From assembly GCA_036832975.1 (NCBI GenBank), contig DAITQM010000002.1:1-64000 (forward strand): a stretch of DNA of 64,000 nt, in the 5' to 3' direction. Position 1 is the stretch's first letter; every line of letters starts with the position of its first letter. The stretch is from DAITQM01 sp036832975. GTDB lineage: Bacteria > Pseudomonadota > Gammaproteobacteria > Xanthomonadales > Wenzhouxiangellaceae. Positions 27,478-38,582 of the stretch are shown here, in pieces. Made by a program: the position numbers and the translations under genes. The notes beneath the pieces are model-generated. The model had not been told where the DNA came from, made no database searches, and saw only the letters and a list, made by a program, of their open reading frames with translations.

Positions 27478-30085
27478 TCAGTCGGCATCCGCCGGCTGGT
27501 TACAACATTGGCTCAGGTTCGTGGTGCACCGGCGCTGGCTGGTGCTGGCGGCGATGCTGCTCGTCACCGCGGCGGCGGCGCTGGCGGCGCGCCACCTCGG
27601 GGTCAATACCGATCCCATTTCGCTCCTCTCAGCAGATTTGCCCTTCATCGCCGATTACAACCGGCTGCGCGCCGAATTCCCCGAACTCGATCGTAATTTA
27701 CTGCTCGCCGTCGAAGCGCCGACGCCGGAACAGGCGCGAGCCGCCGCCGAACGGCTGAGCATGGCGCTCGCCGCTGATCCCGAACATTTCCCCGCCTGGT
27801 ACTGGCCGGCCGGCGAGCCGTGGCTGAACCGCCATGGTTTGTTATTGCAGTCCACCGAACAATTGCAGGCTGCCGGCGATGCGTTGAGCCGGGCGCAGCC
27901 GCTGCTCGCCCGTCTGGCTGGCCGGCCGGACGTGCCGGCACTTTTCGCGGTGCTCGGTGAAGCGGCGGAGAAAGGGGACGAAATCGGGCTCGAACTCGAT
28001 ACGGTTTATCAGGCGCTGGCGGCGGTGCTGGAACAAGCCGGCGACGACCGCGGCGCATGGCTCTCGTGGCAGCGCCTGTTGGCGGCCGATGACCCGGATG
28101 AGGCCCGCGAGGTGGCTCGCGAAATCATCCTCGTCACGCCACGCCTCGATTACGGCCGCGTCCGGCCGGGGCGCGCGGCGCTGACCGCGCTGCGCGATCT
28201 GCGCCGCGACCTCGGCCTGACGAATGGCGCGGTGCGCCTGAAGATCACCGGCAGCGTGGCGTTGGCCGATGAAGAGTTGCAGAGCGCGCTGGCCGGCGCC
28301 CAGCGGGCCGGATGGTTCGCGTTGTTGATGGTCGGCACCTTGTTGTGGGTCGCGTTGCGCTCGCCGGTGCTGGTCGCGTTCGCCCTGTTCACCCTGCTGT
28401 GCGGCCTGGCGCTGGCCGCCGGGGTAGCGGTGCTGGCCGTCGGCCGCATCAACCTGATTTCGCTCGCTTTCGTCGTTCTGTATATCGGGCTTGGCGTCAA
28501 TTACGCGCTGCATTTCCTGTTGCGCTACCGCGAACGGCTGGCCGCCGGCGAGTCGCATGACGCGGCGATGATCGCCGCCGGCGGGCTATTGTGGCGACCG
28601 CTTTTGCTCAGCGCGCTGACCACGGCGATCGGGTTTTTTTCGTTCATCCCGACGGCCTATGCCGGGGTCGGCGAACTGGGCCTGATCGCCGGTCTGGCGA
28701 TGTTCGTGGCGTTGACGGTCAGCTACACGCTGCTCCCGGCGCTGCTCGCCATCGTCCCGGCGGTGCCGAGTGGCCGGCCGGTGGGCCGGCGTTGGTCCGA
28801 GCGGCGTTGGCTCGATGTGCCGCTGCACCACCGCCGCCTCGTCCTGGTCCTGGCCGGCATCGCTGCCGTTGCCGCCTGGTGGGTGGCCCGCGATATCGCC
28901 TTCGACGGCGACCCGCTCAGCATCCGCGACCCGCGGGCCGAATCGGTGGTGACCATACGCGCCCTGATGGCCAACGGCGAGGTGGCGCACCGCAATTTGC
29001 AAGTGCTGGCGCCGTCGGCCGCCGAAGCCCGGCGTCTGAGCGACGCGCTGGCGGCGCTGCCGGGAGTCCAAAGAGTGGTCAGTCTGCTCAGTTTCCTGCC
29101 GGCCGATCAGGACGAAAAGCTGGCCATGCTCGACGACTTGCGCTGGACCATCGATCCCGATCTTTTGGCCGGCGATTGGATACCGGTGTCGGCGCCAGCG
29201 AATGCGCAGCGCAGTGCGGCTCTAGCGCTGGCCGCAGTGTTGGACCGTCCGGCCGATCCCGCCGCCGGGCGCCTGGCCGCCGCCTTGCAGGGTTATGCTG
29301 CCCGGCTGCAAAGCCCCGGTGGAGAGGCACTGGCCGGACAAACCACCGAACGCCTGCTCGCCGCGCTGGCGCCGGTCATGCACCGTCTGGCCGCGGCACT
29401 GGCCGTGGACCGGCCGGTGACGCTCGACGAAGTGCGCCGGGTGCTCGGCTCGCACTGGGTGAGTCCGGCCGGCGAATGGTTGATCCAGATCTTTCCGCAG
29501 GCCGGTGGGGACCACCAGAGTCTCGCGCCGCTGGTCGCCGCGGTCCGTGCCATCGCGCCCAATGCCACCGGCGCACCGGTGATCCAGCTCGCCGCGGCCG
29601 GTGCGATCAGCAACGCTTTCCGCCTCGCCTTGCTGCTGGCCACCGCCAGCATCACGGGGGTTTTGTTGTTGGTTCTTAGAACACCGCGCGAAGTGCTGCA
29701 TATCCTCGCGCCGCTGGCGATCGGCGGCGGCCTGACGCTGGCCGCGATGGTGGCCGGCGGCATTGCCTTCAATTTCGCCAATGTGATCGCCCTGCCTCTG
29801 TTGCTCGGCGTGGCGGTGGACAACGGCATACACCTGGTGCTCCGGCATCGCGAAGGGCGGCTCGCCGGCGGCAATGTGCTGCGCAGCGCGACGGCGCGCG
29901 GCATCGTCTTCGGTGCCCTGACCACGGCCGTCGGGTTCGGCAATCTGGTGTTGTCGCCGCACGCTGGGACCGCCAGCCTGGGCCTCGTGTTGGCCTTCGG
30001 CCTGCTGTTGATGGTGGCAGTGACCTTGACGGTGTTGCCGGCCAGTCTCGGGCCGGCGACCGCGGCATCGGCCGATGACCGCTGA
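27470..30085 (+). CDS. hpnN: HpnN, RND-type hopanoid transporter
   Basis: An 871-residue inner-membrane protein of the RND/MMPL superfamily. One N-terminal helix (about 20-42) is followed by a large periplasmic domain. A five-helix bundle comes next (about 275-430, with GLGVNYALHFLLRYRE in the proton-relay region), then a second periplasmic domain and a second bundle (about 720-860, GVAVDNGIHLVLRHRE). In other bacteria HpnN moves hopanoids from the inner to the outer membrane. It overlaps hpnM (8 nt) and hpnL (11 nt). Confidence 0.92.
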   Translation: MSDQSASAGWLQHWLRFVVHRRWLVLAAMLLVTAAAALAARHLGVNTDPISLLSADLPFIADYNRLRAEFPELDRNLLLAVEAPTPEQARAAAERLSMALAADPEHFPAWYWPAGEPWLNRHGLLLQSTEQLQAAGDALSRAQPLLARLAGRPDVPALFAVLGEAAEKGDEIGLELDTVYQALAAVLEQAGDDRGAWLSWQRLLAADDPDEAREVAREIILVTPRLDYGRVRPGRAALTALRDLRRDLGLTNGAVRLKITGSVALADEELQSALAGAQRAGWFALLMVGTLLWVALRSPVLVAFALFTLLCGLALAAGVAVLAVGRINLISLAFVVLYIGLGVNYALHFLLRYRERLAAGESHDAAMIAAGGLLWRPLLLSALTTAIGFFSFIPTAYAGVGELGLIAGLAMFVALTVSYTLLPALLAIVPAVPSGRPVGRRWSERRWLDVPLHHRRLVLVLAGIAAVAAWWVARDIAFDGDPLSIRDPRAESVVTIRALMANGEVAHRNLQVLAPSAAEARRLSDALAALPGVQRVVSLLSFLPADQDEKLAMLDDLRWTIDPDLLAGDWIPVSAPANAQRSAALALAAVLDRPADPAAGRLAAALQGYAARLQSPGGEALAGQTTERLLAALAPVMHRLAAALAVDRPVTLDEVRRVLGSHWVSPAGEWLIQIFPQAGGDHQSLAPLVAAVRAIAPNATGAPVIQLAAAGAISNAFRLALLLATASITGVLLLVLRTPREVLHILAPLAIGGGLTLAAMVAGGIAFNFANVIALPLLLGVAVDNGIHLVLRHREGRLAGGNVLRSATARGIVFGALTTAVGFGNLVLSPHAGTASLGLVLAFGLLLMVAVTLTVLPASLGPATAASADDR

Positions 30086-31091
30086 ACCGGGCGGTAGGCG
30101 GTGGGCGGTGTTCCGACGCTGGATGCCGGCCGCCGGGCTGCTCGCCGGCGCGGCGCTGTTGTGGTGGGTGGTCGAGCGCGCCGGCGGCATACCGTGGCAC
30201 CGGCTCGGTGCTGTCTGGCCGGTGGTGCTGATGACGCTCGCCTGGTTCATGCTGCCGCTTTTCGCGGCGGCGGCATCATGGCGGGCGCTGTTTTCGCCCC
30301 GCCGCCGGCCGCCGCTCGGGCGCGCGATCTACCTCACCTGGATCGGGCTCGGCGTCAACTGGCTGTTACCGGTGGCGATGGTCGGTGGTGAAATCGTCAA
30401 GTACCGGCTGGGGCGCTGGCCGGGGGGCAGCGGACCGGCGCTGATCGCCAGCCTCATCGGCGACAAAACACAGCAGGCGATCAGCCAGATCCTGTTCGCG
30501 CTGGCTGGCCTCGGGCTGTTGAGCACGTTCCATAACAGCAGCGGGGTGTTTTTCAGAAGCACCTGGCTGTTCGTGATTTTAGGATTAGCGGCCTATTTGT
30601 TTTACCGCGCGCAGCAGGCCGGCGCAGCCAGCGCTCTGGCCGCCCGCTTCAACCGCGGCTTGGCGAACGGCGAGCGCGCCCGCTGGACACCGCGCCGCAT
30701 CGACGCCGAGATCCGCGCCTTGTACCGCCGCCAGGCCGGCTGGTGGCGGGCGCTGGCCTGGCGCCTGCTGTTCCGTCTGCTGTTCGCCGCCGAGATCGTT
30801 TTTGTTTTCGTCTATTTCGACATCGAGTGGACCGTAACACAGATCCTGGTGATGGAAAGCCTCGCGCAGGGAGCGCGCGGCGCAGCGTTTCTGATCCCGG
30901 CCGGCCTCGGCGCGCAGGAAGGAGCGCTGATCGGTGCCGGGCTGTGGCTCGGCCTACCCGGCGAAGCCCTGCTCGTCGCCGCCCTCGTCAAACGCGCCCG
31001 CGAATGGCTCGCCGGTGGTGCGGCGCTGCTTGTCTGGCATATTGAAGAAGGGCGCAAACTGCTCCGCCGCTCGGACCCTGGCCGACTGTAA
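30075..31091 (+). CDS. hpnL: HpnL, hopanoid-associated inner-membrane protein
   Basis: A 338-residue polytopic protein of the lysylphosphatidylglycerol synthase TM/UPF0104 family. It has about seven hydrophobic helices, a GVNWLLPVAMVGGE segment near 93-106 and PAGLGAQEGALI near 275, the patterns of HpnL. Its role in hopanoid handling is not known in detail. It overlaps hpnN by 11 nt and is the last gene of the operon. A 7-bp hairpin covers its stop codon, and a family-1 element starts 13 bp later. Confidence 0.86.
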   Translation: MTAEPGGRRWAVFRRWMPAAGLLAGAALLWWVVERAGGIPWHRLGAVWPVVLMTLAWFMLPLFAAAASWRALFSPRRRPPLGRAIYLTWIGLGVNWLLPVAMVGGEIVKYRLGRWPGGSGPALIASLIGDKTQQAISQILFALAGLGLLSTFHNSSGVFFRSTWLFVILGLAAYLFYRAQQAGAASALAARFNRGLANGERARWTPRRIDAEIRALYRRQAGWWRALAWRLLFRLLFAAEIVFVFVYFDIEWTVTQILVMESLAQGARGAAFLIPAGLGAQEGALIGAGLWLGLPGEALLVAALVKRAREWLAGGAALLVWHIEEGRKLLRRSDPGRL

Positions 31092-31097
31092 GTCGGC
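31081..31097 (+). terminator. Hairpin over the hpnL stop codon
   Basis: GCCGACT (31081-31087) pairs with AGTCGGC (31091-31097) around a 3-nt loop; the TAA stop is inside. There is no T-run, so its role as a terminator is only suggested by its place at the end of the hopanoid operon. Confidence 0.35.
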
Positions 31098-31104
31098 AGC
31101 TTAA

Positions 31105-31346
31105 CCCAATTGTTGCATAGATTCCCGGAATTCTCGGTCAAGCTGGCGAGTGCAGCTTGTCCGATTCTCCGAAGAACCGTAGTCATTCTACGGTTCGAGG
31201 GGAAGCGGACAAGATGTGCCGCCAGCTTGGGCGAGAAACCGGGCGCGTCACCTTAGGTTAATTCGATTTTCCTGCTAATAGCGACATAACTATATGATTT
31301 CATGGTGAATTTAATGAAATCGAGCAAAATTTATGCAACTATTGGG
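31105..31346 (+). repeat. MITE-like element, family 1, full copy A (242 bp)
   Basis: The ends are CCCAATTGTTGCATA and, inverted, TATGCAACTATTGGG. Flanking four bases are TTAA (31101-31104) and TTCA (31347-31350), a target duplication with one change. The left half is a nested inverted repeat (CAAGCTGGCG...CGCCAGCTTG, then CTTGTCCG...CGGACAAG, then ACCGTAG...CTACGGT). The right half is AT-richer. No coding capacity. It lies just after hpnL, and the opposing DedA-LssY gene reads into its right end. Confidence 0.9.
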
Positions 31347-33332
31347 TTCACTCTCATCTGTCTTCAGCAACCACGGTCCGTCCGCCGGGTGAGCCCAGCG
31401 GGCGGTTGGGAAGACGTTACGCAATGATGCTTCGATGGCCGCAGGCGGCGCTGTAGCGAGGGTCCAGACCGCGAACCACCAGCCGCGGACGGTGATGTGT
31501 TCGATCGTGGCTTCGACCAGCCAGACCGGCGTTCGCTGGTCGATTCTGAGGCCCGAATCCCACAGTCTGAGCACGATCAGCCGATCGCGATCGAGCGGCC
31601 GGCTGAACAGCTCATCGGCGGCGCGGCCCTGGAAGTCTTTGCGCATCAACGGCAGGCGCTCGGGTGTGGGGTCGGGATGGAGCATCTCGAGCAACAGCCG
31701 AGCGGTGCCGACCCGGCCATGGCGCTGCCAGCCGGCGCGCTGCAAATCGCCGCCGAGCGTCGCGCCGCACGCCGCCCACTGGCCGTCGAAGGTTTCGCTG
31801 GTCCGGCCGCCGATCCGGCTGCGCTGGCGCGGCAGCCGGCGCCAACCGTCTTCCAGCCATGCCGCCTGGGTCATTTCGATCCGTTGGGGTGCCGGAGTCA
31901 GCGCGGCGAGCGTCGCCGGCCCTTGCAGCGTACCGCACACCGCAAGGGCACCGAAATACAAAAGGCCGAACACGGCAATCGGACCGCGCGCCGGGAACCA
32001 GGCGCCGGCCCGCACGCGATAGCCGATACCGACAATCAGTGCCCAGCCGGTGGCCAACAGTAATGCCGCAGCCACGGCACTCAGCGAGGCGAGTTGGAAA
32101 TACAGCCGGGCGACGGCGATGGTCAGGATGATCAGCGCCGCGCTCAGGTACAGCCATTTGCGTCGCGCCGCGGGCAGATCGCGGGCGAGCAAGACCGGGA
32201 AAAAACCGATCACGATCGCGGCGAAGGTCAGAGGCAGATCCGGAAACCGGCCCCACGCCTCAAGCCCTGGTGGCCAGCGCGGGCTGAGCCGGAGCAGCGC
32301 CTGCAAAGCCGGCGCCAGCAGCAATGCGCCGCCGGCCGCCACGAGCCAGTGCAGCGCCGCCAGGCGGCGGCCGGCGAACAGCAGCCACAGCAGCAACCCG
32401 CCGGCCGCGGCGGCGAGCACCGGAATCGCGCCGCCGATGACGCCGATCAGCAACGGGTAATCGGCGGCGTGATTGCGCAGCATCCCGGCCGCCTCCGCCG
32501 TCCAGCGATCGAGGTCGGGCGTTCCGGGCAGCACGGCGTGCAGCAACAGAACGCTGACCAGGGTCAGCACGACGATCAGCAGCACGCCGAGCATCGCGAT
32601 CGACAACACGTCGCCGCGCGCCGGCATGACCAAAGGACCGATATAACGCCCGAGGCGGGGGTGGCGGCGCAGGGCCGCGACGGTGCGCTTCAACATCCAT
32701 GGCGTGCGCGCCGCGAGACTGTCGTAAAGCTGCTTGCCGGCGCTGTACACCAGCCAGGCGAGCGCCGCGAACGCCGCCAGCAAGATCCCGAGGCGGATGG
32801 TGTAAGCGCTCGCCACGTCGAGCGAGGCGCCGAGGACGATGCCGGGGAGCAGATACGCCGGCGCCCAAGCGATGCCGGCCAGGGCCATCAACGGCAAGAA
32901 GCGGCGCGGCGTCATCCCGAGCATTCCGGCGACGACCGGCACGATGGGGCGGAGCGGGCCGATGAAGCGGCCGAGTACGATACCGGCCAGGCCGTAGCGC
33001 CGGCACATCGCCTCGCCGCGGACCAGCAGTTCGGGCCAGTATTTGAGCGGCCAGCGGTGGGCCAGCGCCCCTCGGTATCGGCGGCCGAGGGCATAGCTCA
33101 GCGTGTCGCCGGCGATCGCCCCGGCACTCGCCGCCAGCCAGATCGGATAAAAATCCAGCACCCCGAGGGCGATCAGTGCGCCGAGCACGAACAACACCAT
33201 GATGCCGGGGATCGCGATGCCGACGACGACCAGCGATTCGGCCCAACTGATCCAAAACACGGCCAGTGCCGCGAGCTGTGGATGGTCGAGAAGCCAGGTG
33301 CGCAGGGTGGCGAATAGGCCGAGTTCGTTCAT
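31311..33332 (-). CDS. DedA / degenerate PAP2 / LssY C-terminal membrane protein
   Basis: A 673-residue polytopic inner-membrane protein in three parts. The first is an N-terminal DedA (VTT) domain (about 1-200) with GRFIGPLRPIVPVVAGMLGM and the GDTLSYALGRRYRG segment. The second is a PAP2-like helix bundle (about 240-480). The third is a LssY C-terminal domain with a large soluble part (about 510-660). The PAP2 part lacks the catalytic histidines: the expected SGH site reads FPDLPLTFA, and the R-x5-H-x3-D site reads ARLYFQLASLSAV. The final 11 or so residues (NSCINFARFH) are encoded by the family-1 element. ATG 33332 is the start of homology. Confidence 0.82.
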   Translation of the reverse strand: MNELGLFATLRTWLLDHPQLAALAVFWISWAESLVVVGIAIPGIMVLFVLGALIALGVLDFYPIWLAASAGAIAGDTLSYALGRRYRGALAHRWPLKYWPELLVRGEAMCRRYGLAGIVLGRFIGPLRPIVPVVAGMLGMTPRRFLPLMALAGIAWAPAYLLPGIVLGASLDVASAYTIRLGILLAAFAALAWLVYSAGKQLYDSLAARTPWMLKRTVAALRRHPRLGRYIGPLVMPARGDVLSIAMLGVLLIVVLTLVSVLLLHAVLPGTPDLDRWTAEAAGMLRNHAADYPLLIGVIGGAIPVLAAAAGGLLLWLLFAGRRLAALHWLVAAGGALLLAPALQALLRLSPRWPPGLEAWGRFPDLPLTFAAIVIGFFPVLLARDLPAARRKWLYLSAALIILTIAVARLYFQLASLSAVAAALLLATGWALIVGIGYRVRAGAWFPARGPIAVFGLLYFGALAVCGTLQGPATLAALTPAPQRIEMTQAAWLEDGWRRLPRQRSRIGGRTSETFDGQWAACGATLGGDLQRAGWQRHGRVGTARLLLEMLHPDPTPERLPLMRKDFQGRAADELFSRPLDRDRLIVLRLWDSGLRIDQRTPVWLVEATIEHITVRGWWFAVWTLATAPPAAIEASLRNVFPTARWAHPADGPWLLKTDESEPNSCINFARFH

Positions 33333-33461
33333 CGCCCGCGGCCGCCGGGGATCGGGAGGGGGTGTAGATACATCGACAAAGGCAGCGGAATCGGTAGGCG
33401 TGGCGACGGCGTGGCGGTCACCGATTATAATGCTTGCGCCACCGACAACAGTAACCGCCGC

Positions 33462-34622
33462 ATGATCCTGACCACGCCGCTCTGCGCCGAGCACGAGGTG
33501 CTGGGCGCCGAACTGGTGCCCTTCGCCGGCTGGCGCATGCCCTTGCGCTATCGCTCGACGCTTGACGAGCACCACGCCGTCCGCCGCACCGCCGGCATGT
33601 TCGACGTGTCGCACATGGCGGTCATCGATTTGTTCGGCGACCGCACGGCCGATTTTCTGCGTCGCGTGTTGGCCAACGATATCGCTAAACTCACCGCCCC
33701 CGGGCGGGCGCTCTACACTTGCATGCTTAACGAACAAGGCGGCGTGATCGATGACTTGATCGCCTACCGCCTCGGCGGCGGTCGCTGGCGGCTGGTGGTC
33801 AACGCCGCGACGCGGGCCGGCGACCTCGCCTGGCTGTTGGCCCAGGCCGATGCCGGCCCTGCCGCGCCGGACCGCATCGAGGTCAACGCCGAACTGGCGG
33901 CCGCGGCCGCCGGTGGGGCGCGGGTCGCGGCCCGCGCCGAAGATCTGGCGCTGATCGCTGTGCAGGGACCCGAGGCCGTCGCGCGGGTCGGCGCCGTGTT
34001 CGGATCCGCCGACCTTGCTGCCGTTGAGCCGTTCGCGGTGCTCGAAACCGGAGGCTGGACCCTCGCCCGCACCGGCTACACCGGCGAAGACGGCGTCGAA
34101 ATCATGCTGCCGGCAAGCGATGCGGCGCCGGCCTGGCAGGCGCTGTGCGCTGCGGGTGTCGTGCCCTGCGGCCTGGCGGCGCGCGATACGCTGCGCCTCG
34201 AAGCGGGGTTGAACCTATATGGTCAGGATATGGACGAGACCATCAGTCCGCTCGAATGCGCCCTCGGCTGGACGGTGGATCTGAACGACGCGGAGCGGCA
34301 TTTCATCGGCCGCGCGGCGCTCGAGCAATTGCGCCGCGACGGGCCGCGCTGGCGCCAGGTGGGGCTGGTGCTCGACGGCCGCGGCGTGCTGCGCCACGGG
34401 CAGGCGTTGTACACCGCCACCGGTGCCGAAGCCGGCGTCGTGACCAGCGGCGGCTTCGCGCCGACCCTCGGCTTATCGATCGCCCTGGCCCGCTTGGCGC
34501 ACGGCATCGCCGCCGCAGAACTGCAAGTAGAAATCCGCGGCCGCCGCCTGGCGGTGCGCGTTGTCAAACCGCCGTTCGTCCGCCACGGCCGGGCGCGGCC
34601 CGCCATTCTCCTCGAAAAATAG
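33462..34622 (+). CDS. gcvT: Glycine cleavage system T protein (aminomethyltransferase)
   Basis: It transfers the C1 unit from the aminomethyl-lipoyl arm of GcvH to tetrahydrofolate, releasing ammonia. The 386-residue protein has FAGWRMPLRY near 19-28, FDVSHMA near 45 and the folate-site GYTGEDGVEIMLP segment. ATG 33462 is chosen by homology. It is divergent from the DedA-LssY gene and followed by gcvH after 14 bp. gcvP is not in the window. Confidence 0.95.
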   Translation: MILTTPLCAEHEVLGAELVPFAGWRMPLRYRSTLDEHHAVRRTAGMFDVSHMAVIDLFGDRTADFLRRVLANDIAKLTAPGRALYTCMLNEQGGVIDDLIAYRLGGGRWRLVVNAATRAGDLAWLLAQADAGPAAPDRIEVNAELAAAAAGGARVAARAEDLALIAVQGPEAVARVGAVFGSADLAAVEPFAVLETGGWTLARTGYTGEDGVEIMLPASDAAPAWQALCAAGVVPCGLAARDTLRLEAGLNLYGQDMDETISPLECALGWTVDLNDAERHFIGRAALEQLRRDGPRWRQVGLVLDGRGVLRHGQALYTATGAEAGVVTSGGFAPTLGLSIALARLAHGIAAAELQVEIRGRRLAVRVVKPPFVRHGRARPAILLEK

Positions 34623-34636
34623 ATGGAACCTGAGCG

Positions 34637-35026
34637 ATGAGCGATATCCCTGAAGATTTACGTTATACCGAATCGCACGAATGGATCGCCGAAGACGAAG
34701 AAGGACTGCTGCGCGTCGGCATCACCGATCACGCGCAGAGCAAACTCGGCGATCTGGTCTACGTCGAGCTGCCCGAGCTGGGCGCCAGCTACAACGCCGG
34801 CGACAGTTGCGCCGTCGTTGAATCGGTGAAAGCGGCTTCCGATATCTACTGTCCGGTGAGCGGCGAAATCGTCAGCGTCAACGACGAACTCGCCGATGCC
34901 CCGGAGCAAGTCAACACTCACCCTTACGGCGACGGCTGGTTGTTCACACTGCGCCCCGACGATGCGTCGGAACTCGGCGCCCTGCTCAGTGCCGAAGCCT
35001 ACGCCGAGTTGCTCGAAGGCGAATGA
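34637..35026 (+). CDS. gcvH: Glycine cleavage system H protein
   Basis: A 129-residue lipoyl carrier that shuttles the methylamine between the P and T proteins. The lipoylated residue is Lys65 in ESVKAASDIY, and the GITDHAQSKLGDLVYVELP stretch is diagnostic. It follows gcvT after 14 bp in one operon. It converges on the DUF721 gene with 18 bp between them. Confidence 0.96.
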   Translation: MSDIPEDLRYTESHEWIAEDEEGLLRVGITDHAQSKLGDLVYVELPELGASYNAGDSCAVVESVKAASDIYCPVSGEIVSVNDELADAPEQVNTHPYGDGWLFTLRPDDASELGALLSAEAYAELLEGE

Positions 35027-35044
35027 CCGGTCCCGCCGGCCGGG

Positions 35045-35515
35045 CTACAACGCGGCCAGGCGGGCGAGGATGGCAGCCAGTTCGGGATCGGCTTGTAATT
35101 CGGCCGAGCGGGCGAGGTGGCGGCGGGCCTCGACGCCGGGCGGTTTCGGCGGCGTGGGATCGCCCCGGGTTGTGGCGTCCGGAACCAGACGCACGGTGCA
35201 GCGCTCGAGCGGCGCCGGCCAATGGCGGCGGGCTGCGGTCAGCCAGGATGGGCCGGCGAGCCGGGCGCGGGTCGCCCAGGCGGCATCCGGGGCGGTGAGC
35301 ACCAGCGTGCGCTCGCGCACGCAGGCGATCTTGCAGACGCGGGCGGTGTCGTCGGCCCCGGCTTTGTTGGCCAGATCCCGGCGCACCGCGGCATCGAGAG
35401 CCGAATAGGCCCGCGCCCGGGCGATCAGGGCGGCGAGCGGCGAGGCGGTGCGGGCGGCGATTTCGAAGGCGATGCGGATCGCCGGTTGCCGCGGCGGGAC
35501 GTTAGGCGGGCACAT
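35045..35515 (-). CDS. DUF721/DciA-like protein
   Basis: A 156-residue small basic protein. The DUF721 core (about 20-115) has LAALIARARAYSALDAAVRRDL and LVLTAPDAAWATRARL, resembling DciA, the loader of the DnaB helicase. A Pro/Lys tail follows. Its position divergent from secA is the arrangement commonly seen for this family in proteobacteria and supports the call. ATG 35515 is preferred over an upstream start at 35560. Confidence 0.75.
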   Translation of the reverse strand: MCPPNVPPRQPAIRIAFEIAARTASPLAALIARARAYSALDAAVRRDLANKAGADDTARVCKIACVRERTLVLTAPDAAWATRARLAGPSWLTAARRHWPAPLERCTVRLVPDATTRGDPTPPKPPGVEARRHLARSAELQADPELAAILARLAAL

Positions 35516-35619
35516 TCGTTTTATTGTAACGCTGCGCGTCGATCCCCATATCGCCGTCAATGATCATAAAACCGCCGCCGGCGCCGCTGCCGTGAACGGC
35601 AAACCACGGAATATCCGGC

Positions 35620-38340
<2,721 letters not shown>

Positions 38341-38582
38341 CCCAATTGTTGCATAAGTTCCCGGGATTCTCGGTCAAGCTGGCGAGTGCAGCTTGTCCGA
38401 TTCCCCGAAAAACCGTAGTAATTCTACGGTTCGAGGGGAAGCGGACAAGATGTGCCGCCAGCTTGGGCGAGAAACCGGGCGCGTCACCTTAGGTGAATTC
38501 GATGTTCTTGCTAATAGCGACATAATTATATGATTTCACGGTGAATTTGATTAAATCGAGCAAAATTTATGCAACTATTGGG
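38341..38582 (+). repeat. MITE-like element, family 1, full copy B (242 bp)
   Basis: It has the same structure and orientation as copy A. Exact 4-bp duplications TTAA flank it (38337-38340 and 38583-38586). The left TTAA contains the secA stop codon. The right end carries an in-frame GTG (38541) that opens the Nudix-ThiE reading frame. The nested hairpin lies at about 38375-38466. Confidence 0.93.
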
